A stretch of DNA of 64,000 nt from the NCBI GenBank assembly GCA_910574475.1, contig CAJTAT010000002.1:249078-313077 (forward strand). The letters are read 5' to 3'. Positions 43,500 through 53,951 of this stretch are shown one piece after another. Source of the stretch: Clostridia bacterium. GTDB taxonomy: Bacteria; Bacillota; Clostridia; Lachnospirales; Lachnospiraceae. Position numbers and translations under genes: made by a program. Every line of letters begins with the position of its first letter. The first letter of the stretch is position 1. The notes under the pieces are model-generated. The model saw only the letters and a program-made list of their open reading frames with translations, ran no database searches and was not told the origin of the DNA.

Positions 43500-43669
43500 G
43501 CGGTTTTAAATAAACCATTATTCATATTGACTATTTCTCTCTTCTATCTATTGTACTTTTCTGGAAAAAGGCACAAAAAAACAGGAAATCCCCAAAGCAT
43601 TTTCCATGTTTTAGAAATTTCCCGCATCGAATTTTTATTATTTATTGTGCAAAATACATATTGCCTCTA

Positions 43670-45625
43670 TCAACAAATCTCTGCACCAGAAGGCATGTCC
43701 TTTTCTGGAATAACGAGAGCCAGATTCCCCTCTGCATCCTCTGCGCAGAGCAGCATACCCTCAGACTTTACGCCTGCCAGAGTAGCCGGCTTTAAGTTTA
43801 CCAGAACCATCACTTTTTTCCCCACCATTTCTTCTGCTGAATAATGGGCTTTGATGCCAGACACAATTTGTTTTACCTGGCTGCCAATGCGCACTTGAGA
43901 GCAGAGGAGCTTTTTAGATTTCTTTACTTCCTCACAGGCAATGATCTCGCCAACCTGAAATTGTAATTTTGCAAAATCGTCAAAGGTAATCTCTGCCTTT
44001 GGCTCCAGGTCAATCCCTGCTGATTCTTCTGCAGCCTCTGGTTCCGCCTGTGCCGCCTGCTTTGCCTCTACCTTTTCTAAAATCTCTTTTACATCCAGAC
44101 GGGCAAAGAGAATCTCCGGTTTCTCTGTAACTTTTGTCCCAGACTGATACAGGCCGAACATATTCATCACATCAAGGGAGCGCTTTTTGGCGCCAAGCTG
44201 TGCTAAAATTTTTCCAGAGGTCTCTGGCATAAAGGGCTCTAAAAGGGCAGCTCCCATACTAATGCTTTCCACCAGATTGTAGAGCACTGTGGCTAGGCGA
44301 TCTTTCTTGCTCTCATCTTTTGCAAGGGCCCAGGGCATTGTCTCATCAATATATTTGTTGCAGCGCTTGAACAGCGCAAAAATCTCGGTGATGGCATCTG
44401 CCACACGAAGCTCTTCCATTTTGGCAGATACTTTTTCTGCGGCGCTTATAGCCGTCTCTTTAAGCTCCCGGTCAATGGGATCCAGCACACCTGCATTATT
44501 TACCACCCCATTAAAATATTTATTGGACATGGAGATGGTACGGTTCACCAGATTGCCCAGTGTGTTGGCCAATTCAGAGTTCATACGCTCTACCATCAGC
44601 TCCCAAGTGATGACTCCGTCATTGTCAAATGGCATCTCGTGGAGCACAAAATAGCGCACTGCATCTACGCCAAACATTTCTACCAATTCATCTGCATAGA
44701 GCACGTTTCCTTTGGATTTGCTCATCTTTCCATCTCCCTGAAGCAACCATGGGTGGCCAAATACCTGCTTGGGCAGAGGCAGATCAAGGGCCATCAAAAA
44801 GATAGGCCAGTAAATGGTATGGAAACGAATAATGTCTTTGCCAATGAGATGCAGATCCGCGGGCCAGTCCTTTTTAAACTGCTCTGTAGACTCCCCGTCA
44901 CAGTCGTAGCCGATTCCTGTAATATAGTTGGTCAGGGCATCCAGCCACACATAGGTCACATGTTTTGGATCAAAGCTTACAGGAATTCCCCAGCTAAAGG
45001 AGGTCCTTGATACGCACAGATCCTGAAGACCCGGAAGCAGGAAGTTATTCATCATCTCATTTTTCCGTGATACAGGCTGTATAAACTCTGGATGAGAATT
45101 AATATGCTCAATCAGACGATCCGCATATTTGCTCATTTTAAAGAAGTAAGCTTCTTCCTTAGCCGGCTTAACTTCTCTGCCACAGTCAGGACATTTACCG
45201 TCCACTAACTGGGATTCTGTAAAAAAAGATTCGCAAGGTGTACAGTACATTCCCTCGTAGTATCCCTTATAAATATCTCCCTGATCGTACAGCTTCTTGA
45301 AAATCTTCTGTACTTGCTTTTCGTGATCCTTGTCTGTGGTGCGAATGAATTTATCATAAGAGGTATTCATCAGATCCCAGATCCGGCGAATCTCTCCTGC
45401 CACGTTATCTACAAACTCCTGAGGAGACACACCTGCTTCTTTTGCTTTCTCTTCAATCTTCTGTCCATGCTCATCTGTACCAGTCTGGAAGAACACATCG
45501 TAGCCCTGCATCCTCTTAAAGCGGGCAATGGCATCTGCCAGTACAATCTCATAAGTATTTCCAATATGAGGCTTGCCAGAAGTGTAAGCAATGGCTGTCG
45601 TCATGTAATATTTTTGTTTTTCCAT
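43670..45625 (-). CDS. metG: Methionyl-tRNA synthetase
   Basis: A 651-residue class I enzyme that charges tRNA-Met. The HIGH-type motif reads KPHIGNTYE (HIGN), the zinc knuckle is CTPCES..CPDCGRE, and the KMSKS loop is DGKMSKSKGNV. A helical anticodon-binding domain (ANTLGNLVNRTISMSNKYF) follows, and a C-terminal tRNA-binding domain ends the protein (FAKLQFQVGEIIACEEV..). ATG 45625 is chosen, with GAGGG upstream; the frame is open six codons earlier as GTG. In Bacillus metS lies next to abrB; here 10 kb separates them. The leader is short, so no T-box is expected. Confidence 0.96.
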   Translation of the reverse strand: MEKQKYYMTTAIAYTSGKPHIGNTYEIVLADAIARFKRMQGYDVFFQTGTDEHGQKIEEKAKEAGVSPQEFVDNVAGEIRRIWDLMNTSYDKFIRTTDKDHEKQVQKIFKKLYDQGDIYKGYYEGMYCTPCESFFTESQLVDGKCPDCGREVKPAKEEAYFFKMSKYADRLIEHINSHPEFIQPVSRKNEMMNNFLLPGLQDLCVSRTSFSWGIPVSFDPKHVTYVWLDALTNYITGIGYDCDGESTEQFKKDWPADLHLIGKDIIRFHTIYWPIFLMALDLPLPKQVFGHPWLLQGDGKMSKSKGNVLYADELVEMFGVDAVRYFVLHEMPFDNDGVITWELMVERMNSELANTLGNLVNRTISMSNKYFNGVVNNAGVLDPIDRELKETAISAAEKVSAKMEELRVADAITEIFALFKRCNKYIDETMPWALAKDESKKDRLATVLYNLVESISMGAALLEPFMPETSGKILAQLGAKKRSLDVMNMFGLYQSGTKVTEKPEILFARLDVKEILEKVEAKQAAQAEPEAAEESAGIDLEPKAEITFDDFAKLQFQVGEIIACEEVKKSKKLLCSQVRIGSQVKQIVSGIKAHYSAEEMVGKKVMVLVNLKPATLAGVKSEGMLLCAEDAEGNLALVIPEKDMPSGAEIC

Positions 45626-45665
45626 CTCTCTTTCCCTCTTCACTCCATTTTTTATTATTTAAATA

Positions 45666-45694
45666 AGGCTATCACTGGAATTTTTGTTTGTCAA
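45666..45694 (-). promoter_or_regulatory. Promoter of metG
   Basis: Minus strand TTGACA (45689-45694), 17-base spacer, TAGCCT (45666-45671). The -35 is perfect and the -10 weak. It is divergent from, and only seven bases away from, the promoter of the DUF885 gene. Confidence 0.55.
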
Positions 45695-45700
45695 CACATA

Positions 45701-45729
45701 TTGACTGAATTTTCTCAATAGAATACATA
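45701..45729 (+). promoter_or_regulatory. Promoter of the DUF885 gene
   Basis: Plus strand TTGACT (45701-45706), 17-base spacer, TACATA (45724-45729), ending about 25 bases before the start codon. Good housekeeping match. Confidence 0.6.
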
Positions 45730-45754
45730 ATAACCTTTCAGGAGAATCCATCTT

Positions 45755-47509
45755 ATGAAATCAAAGCGCAAAAAACTTCTCTGGGCAGGAACATTATTAT
45801 TGTTCACTCTTTTCTGCTCTCTTTTTCTCCTCCATTACCTGCAAAAAAGCAATGTACAGAAAACGAATGAGGAATTTTCCAAATTTACCCACGAACTTTT
45901 TGTAAATAAAATCTCAGCCAATACTTTAACTTTGCACTATACCTTATCTGATCCAGCCGCAAATGGCATAGAAGATGCACCTGTCACGTTTGGTCCTTAT
46001 CTCCCCGAATCTGCTGGGAATTCTGCCGCCACTCTGGAAAATGCTTTGGAAACCCTCTCCTCATTTTCCCGACAGGAACTTTCAGAAGCCAATGGCCTTA
46101 CTTATGATATTTTGAATCTGCAGATTCAAAATGAATTGGCCCTGACTCCCTATACGCTCTACGGGGAATATTTTAGTCCCACTCTCGGAACTCAGGCTCA
46201 GCTTCCCATTCTATTGGCAGAATACACTTTCCGAACAGAGGAAGATATTCAAGATTATTTGGCTCTCCTCTCACAGCTTGACACTTACTATGAAAGCCTG
46301 ATGCAGTTTGAACAGGAAAAATCTCAGGCCGGGTTGTTTATGTCTGACGAGACAGCGGACGCCATTATCTTACAATGTCAGGATTTTATTGCACATCCTG
46401 CCCAAAATCTTCTTCTGTCTACCTTTGAAGAACGTCTGGAGGCTTTGGACTTCCTGTCGGAAGAAGAAAAAAAGGCTTATGTGGATTCCAACCGTGCCGC
46501 TGTGTTTGGTCATGTATTTCCGGCCTATGAACAGCTCATTGACGGCTTAAGCAAACTTAAAGGAACTGGTACCAATCCCTATGGCCTTTCTTATTATGAA
46601 CAGGGAAAAGACTACTATACCGCTCTGGTAGCTTGTACTGTCGGCACCGGGAGGACTATGGAAGAGGTCAAAGCGCTCATCAATGAACAGATGGATTCAG
46701 ATTTACATACCATAGCCAAAATTATTGGAAACCACCCAGAGCTTTTACAGACAGCATCCCGATCTATTGAACAGATGGAACCACAATTTATTCTGGAGAC
46801 ACTGGAACAGAAGATCCAGAAGGATTTTCCTTCCGTGGAACATGTTTCTTATGAAGTTAAATATGTAGATCCTTCTCTGGAAGCATATTTAAGCCCTGCT
46901 TTTTATCTGACGCCGCCTATGGATCGAATGAATGAGCATACCATTTATATCAATCCTGCCGGAAATTATGACAGCCTCTCACTCTTTACCACTCTGGCTC
47001 ATGAAGGTTATCCCGGGCACCTGTACCAGACCATTTATGAAAATTCCTGTGACCTTGATCCTGTGCGCAATCTCTTTTATTTTGGAGGTTACATCGAAGG
47101 TTGGGCTACTTATGTGGAGCGGTACTCCTATTTCTATACAACTCTGGATCCTGATATGGCCGCTTTACTGTCAGCCAACAGTGGCATTTCTTTAGGGCTG
47201 TATGCTAAGCTGGATGTGGGCATCCACTATGACGGCTGGACCCCCGAGGATGCCTCCGACTTCCTGGCTAATTATGGAATAAATAATGATAACACGGTGC
47301 ACTCCATTTACCAGGCAATCGTCCAGAATCCTGGAAATTATCTGAAATACTATCTGGGCGCCGCAGAAATCCAAAAATTAAAAGAGCAGGCTAATGCTGC
47401 TCTCTCTGACGAATTTGTATTAAAAGATTTCCATGAATTCCTGCTCTCTGTGGGGCCGGCTCCCTTTCCTGTGCTGGAATCTTATCTAAAAGATTGGCTA
47501 ACATCCTGA
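45755..47509 (+). CDS. DUF885 family metallopeptidase-like membrane/secreted protein
   Basis: A 584-residue protein. The N-terminus has an uncleaved-looking signal anchor (basic MKSKRKK then LLWAGTLLLFTLFCSLFLLHY). The DUF885 core has the zinc-site-like TLAHEGYPGHLYQTIY near residue 415 and the downstream FGGYIEGWATYVERY with the likely third ligand, followed by LGLYAKLDVGIHYDGWTPED. The HExxxxH-type motif and the Glu place it among gluzincin-like peptidases, probably acting outside the membrane. CAGGAG stands 10 bases upstream. It is divergent from metG and convergent with the LysM-GH18 gene. The substrate is unknown. Confidence 0.85.
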   Translation: MKSKRKKLLWAGTLLLFTLFCSLFLLHYLQKSNVQKTNEEFSKFTHELFVNKISANTLTLHYTLSDPAANGIEDAPVTFGPYLPESAGNSAATLENALETLSSFSRQELSEANGLTYDILNLQIQNELALTPYTLYGEYFSPTLGTQAQLPILLAEYTFRTEEDIQDYLALLSQLDTYYESLMQFEQEKSQAGLFMSDETADAIILQCQDFIAHPAQNLLLSTFEERLEALDFLSEEEKKAYVDSNRAAVFGHVFPAYEQLIDGLSKLKGTGTNPYGLSYYEQGKDYYTALVACTVGTGRTMEEVKALINEQMDSDLHTIAKIIGNHPELLQTASRSIEQMEPQFILETLEQKIQKDFPSVEHVSYEVKYVDPSLEAYLSPAFYLTPPMDRMNEHTIYINPAGNYDSLSLFTTLAHEGYPGHLYQTIYENSCDLDPVRNLFYFGGYIEGWATYVERYSYFYTTLDPDMAALLSANSGISLGLYAKLDVGIHYDGWTPEDASDFLANYGINNDNTVHSIYQAIVQNPGNYLKYYLGAAEIQKLKEQANAALSDEFVLKDFHEFLLSVGPAPFPVLESYLKDWLTS

Positions 47510-47528
47510 CCTATGATTCGGACAGTGA

Positions 47529-48809
47529 TTACCTGGAAAACTGCAACAGTACATTGAGCAATAACCAATTTGCCCGGAAGGGCTTCATGAGGTTCCAATA
47601 CCCAATGCCCAAAAATTCGTAGGCAATCGCTGTCCGAACTTTTGCTTCTATACTTCTTACATCCTCAAACCATACTTGATGAGCCGCTCCGTTTTGTAGA
47701 TAACTATACCAGGGACTTTGAGCCACATCATCATACTGGATCGGCGCGCCGCTTATTGCCGCCCGACGAAGAGCCTCTATATTTCCTATGATCTCGGCCT
47801 GTGACACTCCGCGCTCAAAAGGCAGACGCCAGTCATAGGCATAATTGGGGATTCCCATGAGAATCTTGTCTCTGGGAATCACTGTAATTGCATAATCCAA
47901 TACTTGACGAACCTTATTCAATGGAGCAATCGCCATAGGAGGCCCATACATATAACCCCACTCGTAAGTCATCAAAAACACTTGATTTGCGCTGGCCCCA
48001 AGAGGCCCATAGTCCATTCCCTCATAGAGAAGGCCTTGTTGTTCTTCCGAAGTCTTTGGGGCCAGGGCAACGGATACCTGATAATCTTCTTGATTCATGA
48101 CCTCTCTGAGCCGCTCCACAAAGGCTACATAGCCTTCCCGATCTTCTGGAAGAATATATTCAAAATCCACATCCACTCCTGCGTAACCTTTTTCTCTCAC
48201 AGTTTCCAGCAGATTTTGAATAAGAGTCTGTTGTACTTCCCAGTTCTCAGACACCTGTTTCACAAGCTGATTGTTAAAAGTCCTCTGGTCACAAAATGGT
48301 GTTAATACTAGAATCGGACGGACATTCATCTGCCAGGCCAGTTGTATCATCCAATCTTCTGGTATCTGTGGGGGAAGCAATTCCCCATTTGTGGTAAATC
48401 CATAGGAGAAAACTAAAAGCTCGTCCAGATACAGCAAAGCTTCTCTGAGTATATCCTTTTGAATAAAAGGATAAGCATATCCAATCACATAGAGTTTTTG
48501 TTCTTCCTGTCCCTCATATTGGATAACCAGATTTTGCCCGGAAATGAGAGATTCCCGGTTCAAAAGATAGGGATTATTCTGATACAGCTTTCTCTCACTC
48601 AGTCCATACATCGCCGCTATCTCTGTCGCCGTCTCTCCTTCTTTCACTGTGTGAACCAGGGAAGGATTCAATACCAATATTGACATTCCTACAGGAAGAT
48701 AGGGAAGATCGGTCAATTGGTTGTCAAAAATAAGCCGCTGGGATGAAACGCCATATAAGGCAGCAATACTCTGCACAGTCTCTCCCGGTTGAACAATATG
48801 TATTTTCAT
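47529..48809 (-). CDS. LysM-GH18 spore-germination-type hydrolase (YaaH-like)
   Basis: A 426-residue protein with two LysM repeats at residues 1-45 (HIVQPGETVQSIAALYGVS) and 50-95 (HTVKEGETATEIAAMYGLS) and a GH18 domain. The GH18 catalytic strand reads GYAGVDVDFEYILPEDREGY, matching DxxDxDxE with the final Glu as the acid. YaaH/YdhD-like proteins are spore-coat cortex N-acetylglucosaminidases. No signal peptide is present, consistent with assembly on the spore from the mother cell. It follows spmB by 28 bases on the same strand. Confidence 0.88.
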   Translation of the reverse strand: MKIHIVQPGETVQSIAALYGVSSQRLIFDNQLTDLPYLPVGMSILVLNPSLVHTVKEGETATEIAAMYGLSERKLYQNNPYLLNRESLISGQNLVIQYEGQEEQKLYVIGYAYPFIQKDILREALLYLDELLVFSYGFTTNGELLPPQIPEDWMIQLAWQMNVRPILVLTPFCDQRTFNNQLVKQVSENWEVQQTLIQNLLETVREKGYAGVDVDFEYILPEDREGYVAFVERLREVMNQEDYQVSVALAPKTSEEQQGLLYEGMDYGPLGASANQVFLMTYEWGYMYGPPMAIAPLNKVRQVLDYAITVIPRDKILMGIPNYAYDWRLPFERGVSQAEIIGNIEALRRAAISGAPIQYDDVAQSPWYSYLQNGAAHQVWFEDVRSIEAKVRTAIAYEFLGIGYWNLMKPFRANWLLLNVLLQFSR

Positions 48810-48837
48810 TTTGCCTCCTAAATTAAAAGTTCTGCAG

Positions 48838-49380
48838 CTACTGCATCATTCCTGCCAACACAATACTGGCTATGATTCCAGCCAGAGTGGCCAGGAGTGC
48901 TCCAGTCAGGGTGTGGCGGGTTTTCCTCACTTTTGCTGTCATAAAGTAGACACTCATGGTATAAAAAATCGTCTCTGTACAGCCCATCATAATAGATGTA
49001 ATCAGCCCCAGACGAGAATCTGTCCCGTATTTTTGAAAGATATCAAGGGCAAGTCCCGTAGCCGCTGAGGATGAAAACATACGGACAATAGCAAGGGGCA
49101 CAAGCTCTGAAGGAAAATGAATCAGCCCTGTGACCTGGCTTAAAGCTCCTGCCAGAAAATCCAGAAATCCCGAAGCCCGCAGGACGCCTACAGCCACCAT
49201 CAGCCCCACCAAAGTTGGCATAATCTGGATCACGGTCTGAAAGCCATCCTTTGCTCCCCGGACAAAATCATCATAAACTGGACGTTTCATCAAAATTCCA
49301 TATGCAACTACGTAAAATATCAAAAAGGGAACGATTAAATCTGAAATATAGAGAATAATTTGAATTGCCGCCTGCATCAC
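48838..49380 (-). CDS. spmB: Spore maturation protein SpmB
   Basis: A 180-residue membrane protein with about five spans. The nucleoside-transporter/gate-like segments are IMPTLVGLMVAVGVLRASG and VRMFSSSAATGLALDIF, and SIMMGCTETIFYTMSVYF is the SpmB signature. In Bacillus SpmA and SpmB are needed to dehydrate the spore core and normally come from one transcript. Here spmB is 5.5 kb from spmA, separated by a lactose cassette. It can start at GTG 49380 or ATG 49377; a weak GGCGG is upstream. No promoter was seen in the 55 bases before it, so it may rely on read-through from the cassette. Confidence 0.93.
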   Translation of the reverse strand: MMQAAIQIILYISDLIVPFLIFYVVAYGILMKRPVYDDFVRGAKDGFQTVIQIMPTLVGLMVAVGVLRASGFLDFLAGALSQVTGLIHFPSELVPLAIVRMFSSSAATGLALDIFQKYGTDSRLGLITSIMMGCTETIFYTMSVYFMTAKVRKTRHTLTGALLATLAGIIASIVLAGMMQ

Positions 49381-49435
49381 AAAATCGCCGCCAAGATCTT
49401 TTTTCTATTTTATGATGCAGGGGCATGAAATATGT

Positions 49436-50800
49436 CTAGAATCCTTGCTTTAGCTTTTCATTTGCTTCTTCCACATTCATCTTTGAAAGGATACAGGTAA
49501 TCACCACATTGATGATCAGTGGAATCCAAAGGTACATGAAATACAGCATATAGATACAGGATTCTGGTTGTACCGCCAGACTTCCTTCAAATCCGCTTGC
49601 AGCCAATAGCCAGCCTGCAATAGCCGTTCCAAGACCGCCTCCAAGCTTCACTCCCAGAGAGGTACAGGAATACATGGTTCCATCTACCCTTTTGCCCTTT
49701 GTCAGATATGTATATTCGGAGCAGGAGGCTATTACCGCGTTCATATCGCCCTGCCAGGGTCCCTGTCCCAGAGCTGCTACACCAGTAAAAAGAAGCATAA
49801 GGGGAACGTTGCCAAGGTATCCTGCCACTACCACCATAGCCCGACCAAAAGCGGCCAGCATGTAGCCTCTCAAATTCAATTTGTACATGCCCTTCCACCT
49901 GGCCACCAAAGTGGGGGTAAATATAAGCGCTAGTATTAGTGGAATATTCATAGCCCATGAAAATACGCCGAAGAGATTTTCATTTTTCAGCACATAGGTC
50001 ATATAATAAATACCCATTCCTATCATAGCAGAATACACCTGCTGAAGAATATAGACCCCACATATCATCAGGTAAAATTTATTGGAGGCCAACAGTTTTG
50101 CCGCCGTAATGAGCCCATACTTTTCTTCCGGCACAAATCCCTCTTCGCGAAAGGATTCATTCAGCTCTTCATCTGAGAGTTCCTTTACAGACAGAACGGA
50201 AAGTGTATTAACCACAAGGCCAATCAGTGCATAAATAATGGCAACAGTTCTCCATCCAGCTGCCCCACCCCCACAGGTAGCCACTGCCCTTATGGTAACA
50301 GACTGAATTAGCAGACTTGTGGAAAATGCAAAGATAAACCGGCAGGATCCCATCTGTACCCGCTCTTTGCTATTCTTTGTCACAAGTGCGGTAAGGGCTG
50401 AGTAGGCAATATTATTAGCTGTATAAAATACTGCATTTAAAAGTGTGTAGGCTATAAAAAACCATGTATACTGGGCAAATTTTCCCAGATTCAGAGGGAT
50501 TGCAAAAATAGCTGCCAAAGTGATCGCACAACCGATATACCCATAGAGCATCCACGGTCTCGCCTTTCCGAGCCTGCTTTTGGTCTTATCAATCATAGCT
50601 CCGAAAAAGATGTCTGTCACTCCGTCAAATAGCTTGGAAGCTGCAATTAATGTCCCCACAATTCCCGGGTTCAGACCCACAGTGTTCGTCAGGTAAATCA
50701 TTACAAAGGAGGATAAGAATGCATATACTACATTTCCTGCAATATCTCCAGAACCATATCCCACTTTGTTGTACCATTTTAAATACTTCTTCTCCTGCAT
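49436..50800 (-). CDS. GPH-family glycoside-cation symporter (LacS/MelB-like)
   Basis: A 454-residue major-facilitator-type symporter with about 12 hydrophobic segments. The family marks are YGSGDIAGNVVYAFLSSFVM, the TDIFFGAMIDKTKSRLGKARPW loop (in part: FDGVTDIFFGAMIDKTKS) and IAYSALTALVTKNSKERVQM. It imports beta- or alpha-galactosides with a cation. ATG 50800 has GGAGGGG seven bases upstream; it lies 19 bases after the beta-galactosidase stop and so forms one operon with it. It has no C-terminal EIIA-like domain. Confidence 0.9.
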   Translation of the reverse strand: MQEKKYLKWYNKVGYGSGDIAGNVVYAFLSSFVMIYLTNTVGLNPGIVGTLIAASKLFDGVTDIFFGAMIDKTKSRLGKARPWMLYGYIGCAITLAAIFAIPLNLGKFAQYTWFFIAYTLLNAVFYTANNIAYSALTALVTKNSKERVQMGSCRFIFAFSTSLLIQSVTIRAVATCGGGAAGWRTVAIIYALIGLVVNTLSVLSVKELSDEELNESFREEGFVPEEKYGLITAAKLLASNKFYLMICGVYILQQVYSAMIGMGIYYMTYVLKNENLFGVFSWAMNIPLILALIFTPTLVARWKGMYKLNLRGYMLAAFGRAMVVVAGYLGNVPLMLLFTGVAALGQGPWQGDMNAVIASCSEYTYLTKGKRVDGTMYSCTSLGVKLGGGLGTAIAGWLLAASGFEGSLAVQPESCIYMLYFMYLWIPLIINVVITCILSKMNVEEANEKLKQGF

Positions 50801-50819
50801 GAAAACCCCTCCTTTCCTG

Positions 50820-53800
50820 CTAACCTTTCTTAAATGGTACAAGTTTCATACAAAAGGTAAATTTCTTTTCATCAAACTGATAAGAATCCATCAACTCCGG
50901 CCCACAGCTATTTGAGCCCATTCCGTTCTGGGCATAATCCAGACACAGTACTGTGCTGCCTGAAGGCTCCAGCTCATAATGATGCGCTTTCTTCTCCAAT
51001 TCCTCCTGTGTATAAATGGATGCGTTAAAAGAAAAGGGATGTTCCGATACTGCTGCCAGCCCAGATTGAACATCTGATAGCATCACATAGTCGCAATCCA
51101 TATGGCTTCCATTTTCCTGAGGGCGAATGTAATCTTCATGGAGTTTTTCAATCGGTACATGGTACAGCCCATGGCAGGATGCTCTGTGTTTATCACAGTA
51201 GCTCTCATATGGTCCCATGCCAAAATAGGATACCTGAGCCAGTTCTTTCTTTAAAAACAGGCGTACTCCAAATCTTGGAAGCTCTGGGAATTCCATATTA
51301 CGCTTCACAGAGAAGGTAAAATAGATTCCTCCACAGGCATCTATATGCCAAAGGGCATCCACCTTCATGATTGGCTGTATGGAGGCTGCCGCTACAGACA
51401 TACGGCAGCGAATTTCTACTAATGAGCCTGTCTGGCAGCTTTGGACATCATAGGCTCTCACATAAGCCCGGTCATACTGCGCCCTCCTCCATTCCTGCTT
51501 GATATACATGTCATTATCTATAGGTGCGCGCCAGATATTCAATTCCATGGGGCGATTCAGATATTCTCTACCAGCAAAATGTATCTGTGAAAACATTCCC
51601 GTCCGCTTATCAAAGAGATAAGTAAAGTTCTTTCCCTCTAAAATAATATCTTTATCCGTTTCTCTGATTTTTTTCCTTGATAGGTTGTTCTTGGAGGTCT
51701 CAAGCAATTTCAGAGACGTCTGATTCCTGTTATCCTGTGTCTGCAGTAAGATTTCCTCATATCCCAGCAAATGCCCTTCTGGGACGAGCGCTGTTTTTGT
51801 TTTCTGAACATAAATAAGCTTTAGATATGACCGTCCCGATTCTGGGATTGTTATCTGTAATGAAATACTTCCAGCCTGATCTGGTTTTATGGAGAAGCCA
51901 GAAAGTATTCCTTTCTCCCGGCAAACACCATCACAATTGACTTGAAAATGAATCTCCAGGTAATCTTTCAGATCCGTAAAATCCATATAATTTTTGAGCG
52001 TAAGTATCCGTGTATCCTGGTCAAAAGAAATTGCCCTCACTGGACGATATACATTTCTGTATTCTAAAAGCCCTGTATGAGGTGTGCGATCTGGATATAC
52101 CAGGCCATCCATGCAGAAATTTCCGTCATGGATTGTCTCCCCATGATCCCCGCCATAGTAATAAATCGTCTTCCCCTCTTTTGTTTTCCCATGTGCGATG
52201 GCATGGTCGCACCACTCCCACACGAATCCTCCACACATAAGGTCGTTGTTGTGGAACACCTTGAAATAATCCTCCAGATCTCCCGGGCCGTTCCCCATAG
52301 CATGGCAATATTCGCAAAGAATAAAAGGCTTGTCGGGTTTCTTTTCCAGATATTCCTGTATCTCTTCAAAGGAGGGATACATTCTGCTATATAAATCCAG
52401 GCAAGAGAAATCGTATGACACCCCTCGCTTCCGATGCAGGGCACTCTCATAATGAGTCAATCTGGAAGCGTCATATTCCTTCGTCCATCGAAGAGCCTTC
52501 TCAAAATTGCAGCCATATGCGCTTTCGTTTCCCATAGACCAAATCACAACACAGGGACGGTTTTTATCGCGTTCCACTAAAAGCTGTACCCGGTCGAGAA
52601 TAGATGCTTCCCACATGGGATTATCGGCAATGGGCTCATTCCAGTGCTCAAATTTATTGGCATCCGAATTATCTTTATAGTAGATTTCTGAGGGACCATG
52701 ACTCTCAATATCTGCCTCATCAATGACCAGAAAACCATATTTGTCGCACAGTTGGTAAAATACAGGGGCGTTGGGATAATGACTTGTTCGGATTGCATTG
52801 AAATTATGCTGTTTCATCAAGGTCAGGTCTTTCATCATCTGCTCCTGGCTGATGGTAAAGCCTGTCACCGGATCAGAATCATGGCGGTTGACGCCCCGAA
52901 ATATGATTTTCTTTCCATTGAAATACACAACCTTGTCAATTATCTTTATCTCCCGAAGCCCGACATAATCTGTGATAACCTCTTCCTCAGTCTCAATCAC
53001 CAGAGTATAGAGATATGGCGCTTCCGTATTCCAAAGAATGGGCTGCGAAAGGTTTAGTACGGCTACAGATTTTCCCTGTAGCTTTGCCTTTTCCACCAGG
53101 TTGTTTTCTCTGTCATAGAGAGACACGCTTGTAGGAATTGCTTCCTGAAAATATTGCAATTCAACTCTTATCTCTGCCCCCTCTTTACTCAGATCAGTTT
53201 TCACAAAATAATCCCGGATAGCCTGCTGGGGTCGTTTTAACAGGTACACATCGCGGAATATGCCACTCATGCGAAATTTATCCTGATCCTCCAGATAGCT
53301 CCCGTCACACCATTTCAACACAAGCACTGCCAGTCTGTTTGTTCCCTCCACAATGGAAGCACTTACATCGAATTCACTGCTACAATGCGATACCTGGCTG
53401 TACCCGATATAAGTTCCGTTAAGCCATACATAGAAACAGGAGTCTACCCCTTCAAAATTCAGATAGGCCTTCGGTGCATCTTCATCTTTTTGATAATCAA
53501 ACTCCTGAACATAGACTCCACAGGGATTATCCTGGGGAATGTAGGGCGGATCAAAGGGAAATGGGTAGCGAATATTCGTATACTGATGTGAGTCATACCC
53601 TGCTATTTGCCATGTTCCTGGTACTTTGATCCAGTCATAGGGAGAGACATTAAAATCTGTCTCATAAAATGCATCCTTCAGCTCATAGATGCTTTGATAG
53701 TAACAAAATCGCCATTTACCGCTTAACATTTGCAGCCGATCCGAATCTTCCCTTCTCTCCACAAGCGTATCCATTCGCAGGGACGCCGGGATATAATAAG

Positions 53801-53864
53801 CCCGAGCCGGCATGGTATTCTCATGCAGTACACTTAAGTCTTCGTAATATCTTGGTATAATCAT
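50820..53864 (-). CDS. Beta-galactosidase, GH2 (LacZ type)
   Basis: A 1014-residue cytoplasmic enzyme, almost the length of E. coli LacZ. It carries the sugar-binding, Ig-like, TIM-barrel and beta-galactosidase small-chain domains. The acid/base Glu is about residue 447 (VIWSMGNESAYG), the nucleophile about 518 (FILCEYCHAMGN); GVNRHDSDPVTGF and the metal-binding acidic residues are conserved. It hydrolyses lactose or related beta-galactosides brought in by the neighbouring symporter. It is divergent from an AraC-type regulator across a 177-base region with promoters in both directions. The frame is intact. Confidence 0.95.
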   Translation of the reverse strand: MIIPRYYEDLSVLHENTMPARAYYIPASLRMDTLVERREDSDRLQMLSGKWRFCYYQSIYELKDAFYETDFNVSPYDWIKVPGTWQIAGYDSHQYTNIRYPFPFDPPYIPQDNPCGVYVQEFDYQKDEDAPKAYLNFEGVDSCFYVWLNGTYIGYSQVSHCSSEFDVSASIVEGTNRLAVLVLKWCDGSYLEDQDKFRMSGIFRDVYLLKRPQQAIRDYFVKTDLSKEGAEIRVELQYFQEAIPTSVSLYDRENNLVEKAKLQGKSVAVLNLSQPILWNTEAPYLYTLVIETEEEVITDYVGLREIKIIDKVVYFNGKKIIFRGVNRHDSDPVTGFTISQEQMMKDLTLMKQHNFNAIRTSHYPNAPVFYQLCDKYGFLVIDEADIESHGPSEIYYKDNSDANKFEHWNEPIADNPMWEASILDRVQLLVERDKNRPCVVIWSMGNESAYGCNFEKALRWTKEYDASRLTHYESALHRKRGVSYDFSCLDLYSRMYPSFEEIQEYLEKKPDKPFILCEYCHAMGNGPGDLEDYFKVFHNNDLMCGGFVWEWCDHAIAHGKTKEGKTIYYYGGDHGETIHDGNFCMDGLVYPDRTPHTGLLEYRNVYRPVRAISFDQDTRILTLKNYMDFTDLKDYLEIHFQVNCDGVCREKGILSGFSIKPDQAGSISLQITIPESGRSYLKLIYVQKTKTALVPEGHLLGYEEILLQTQDNRNQTSLKLLETSKNNLSRKKIRETDKDIILEGKNFTYLFDKRTGMFSQIHFAGREYLNRPMELNIWRAPIDNDMYIKQEWRRAQYDRAYVRAYDVQSCQTGSLVEIRCRMSVAAASIQPIMKVDALWHIDACGGIYFTFSVKRNMEFPELPRFGVRLFLKKELAQVSYFGMGPYESYCDKHRASCHGLYHVPIEKLHEDYIRPQENGSHMDCDYVMLSDVQSGLAAVSEHPFSFNASIYTQEELEKKAHHYELEPSGSTVLCLDYAQNGMGSNSCGPELMDSYQFDEKKFTFCMKLVPFKKG

Positions 53865-53951
53865 TTTCAGCCCCCCTAATTGCTATCTCGCGATTGAGAC
53901 AAATAATTCTCTGTCAAGAGATGTATGTTTCTGCTACGATCTTTTATCTAA

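Noticed and set aside
43694-45625. HIGN instead of HIGH in MetG as a sign of a damaged enzyme
   Set aside because: All other motifs (zinc knuckle, KMSKS, anticodon domain) are intact, and I regard HIGN as a tolerated variant in clostridial MetG.
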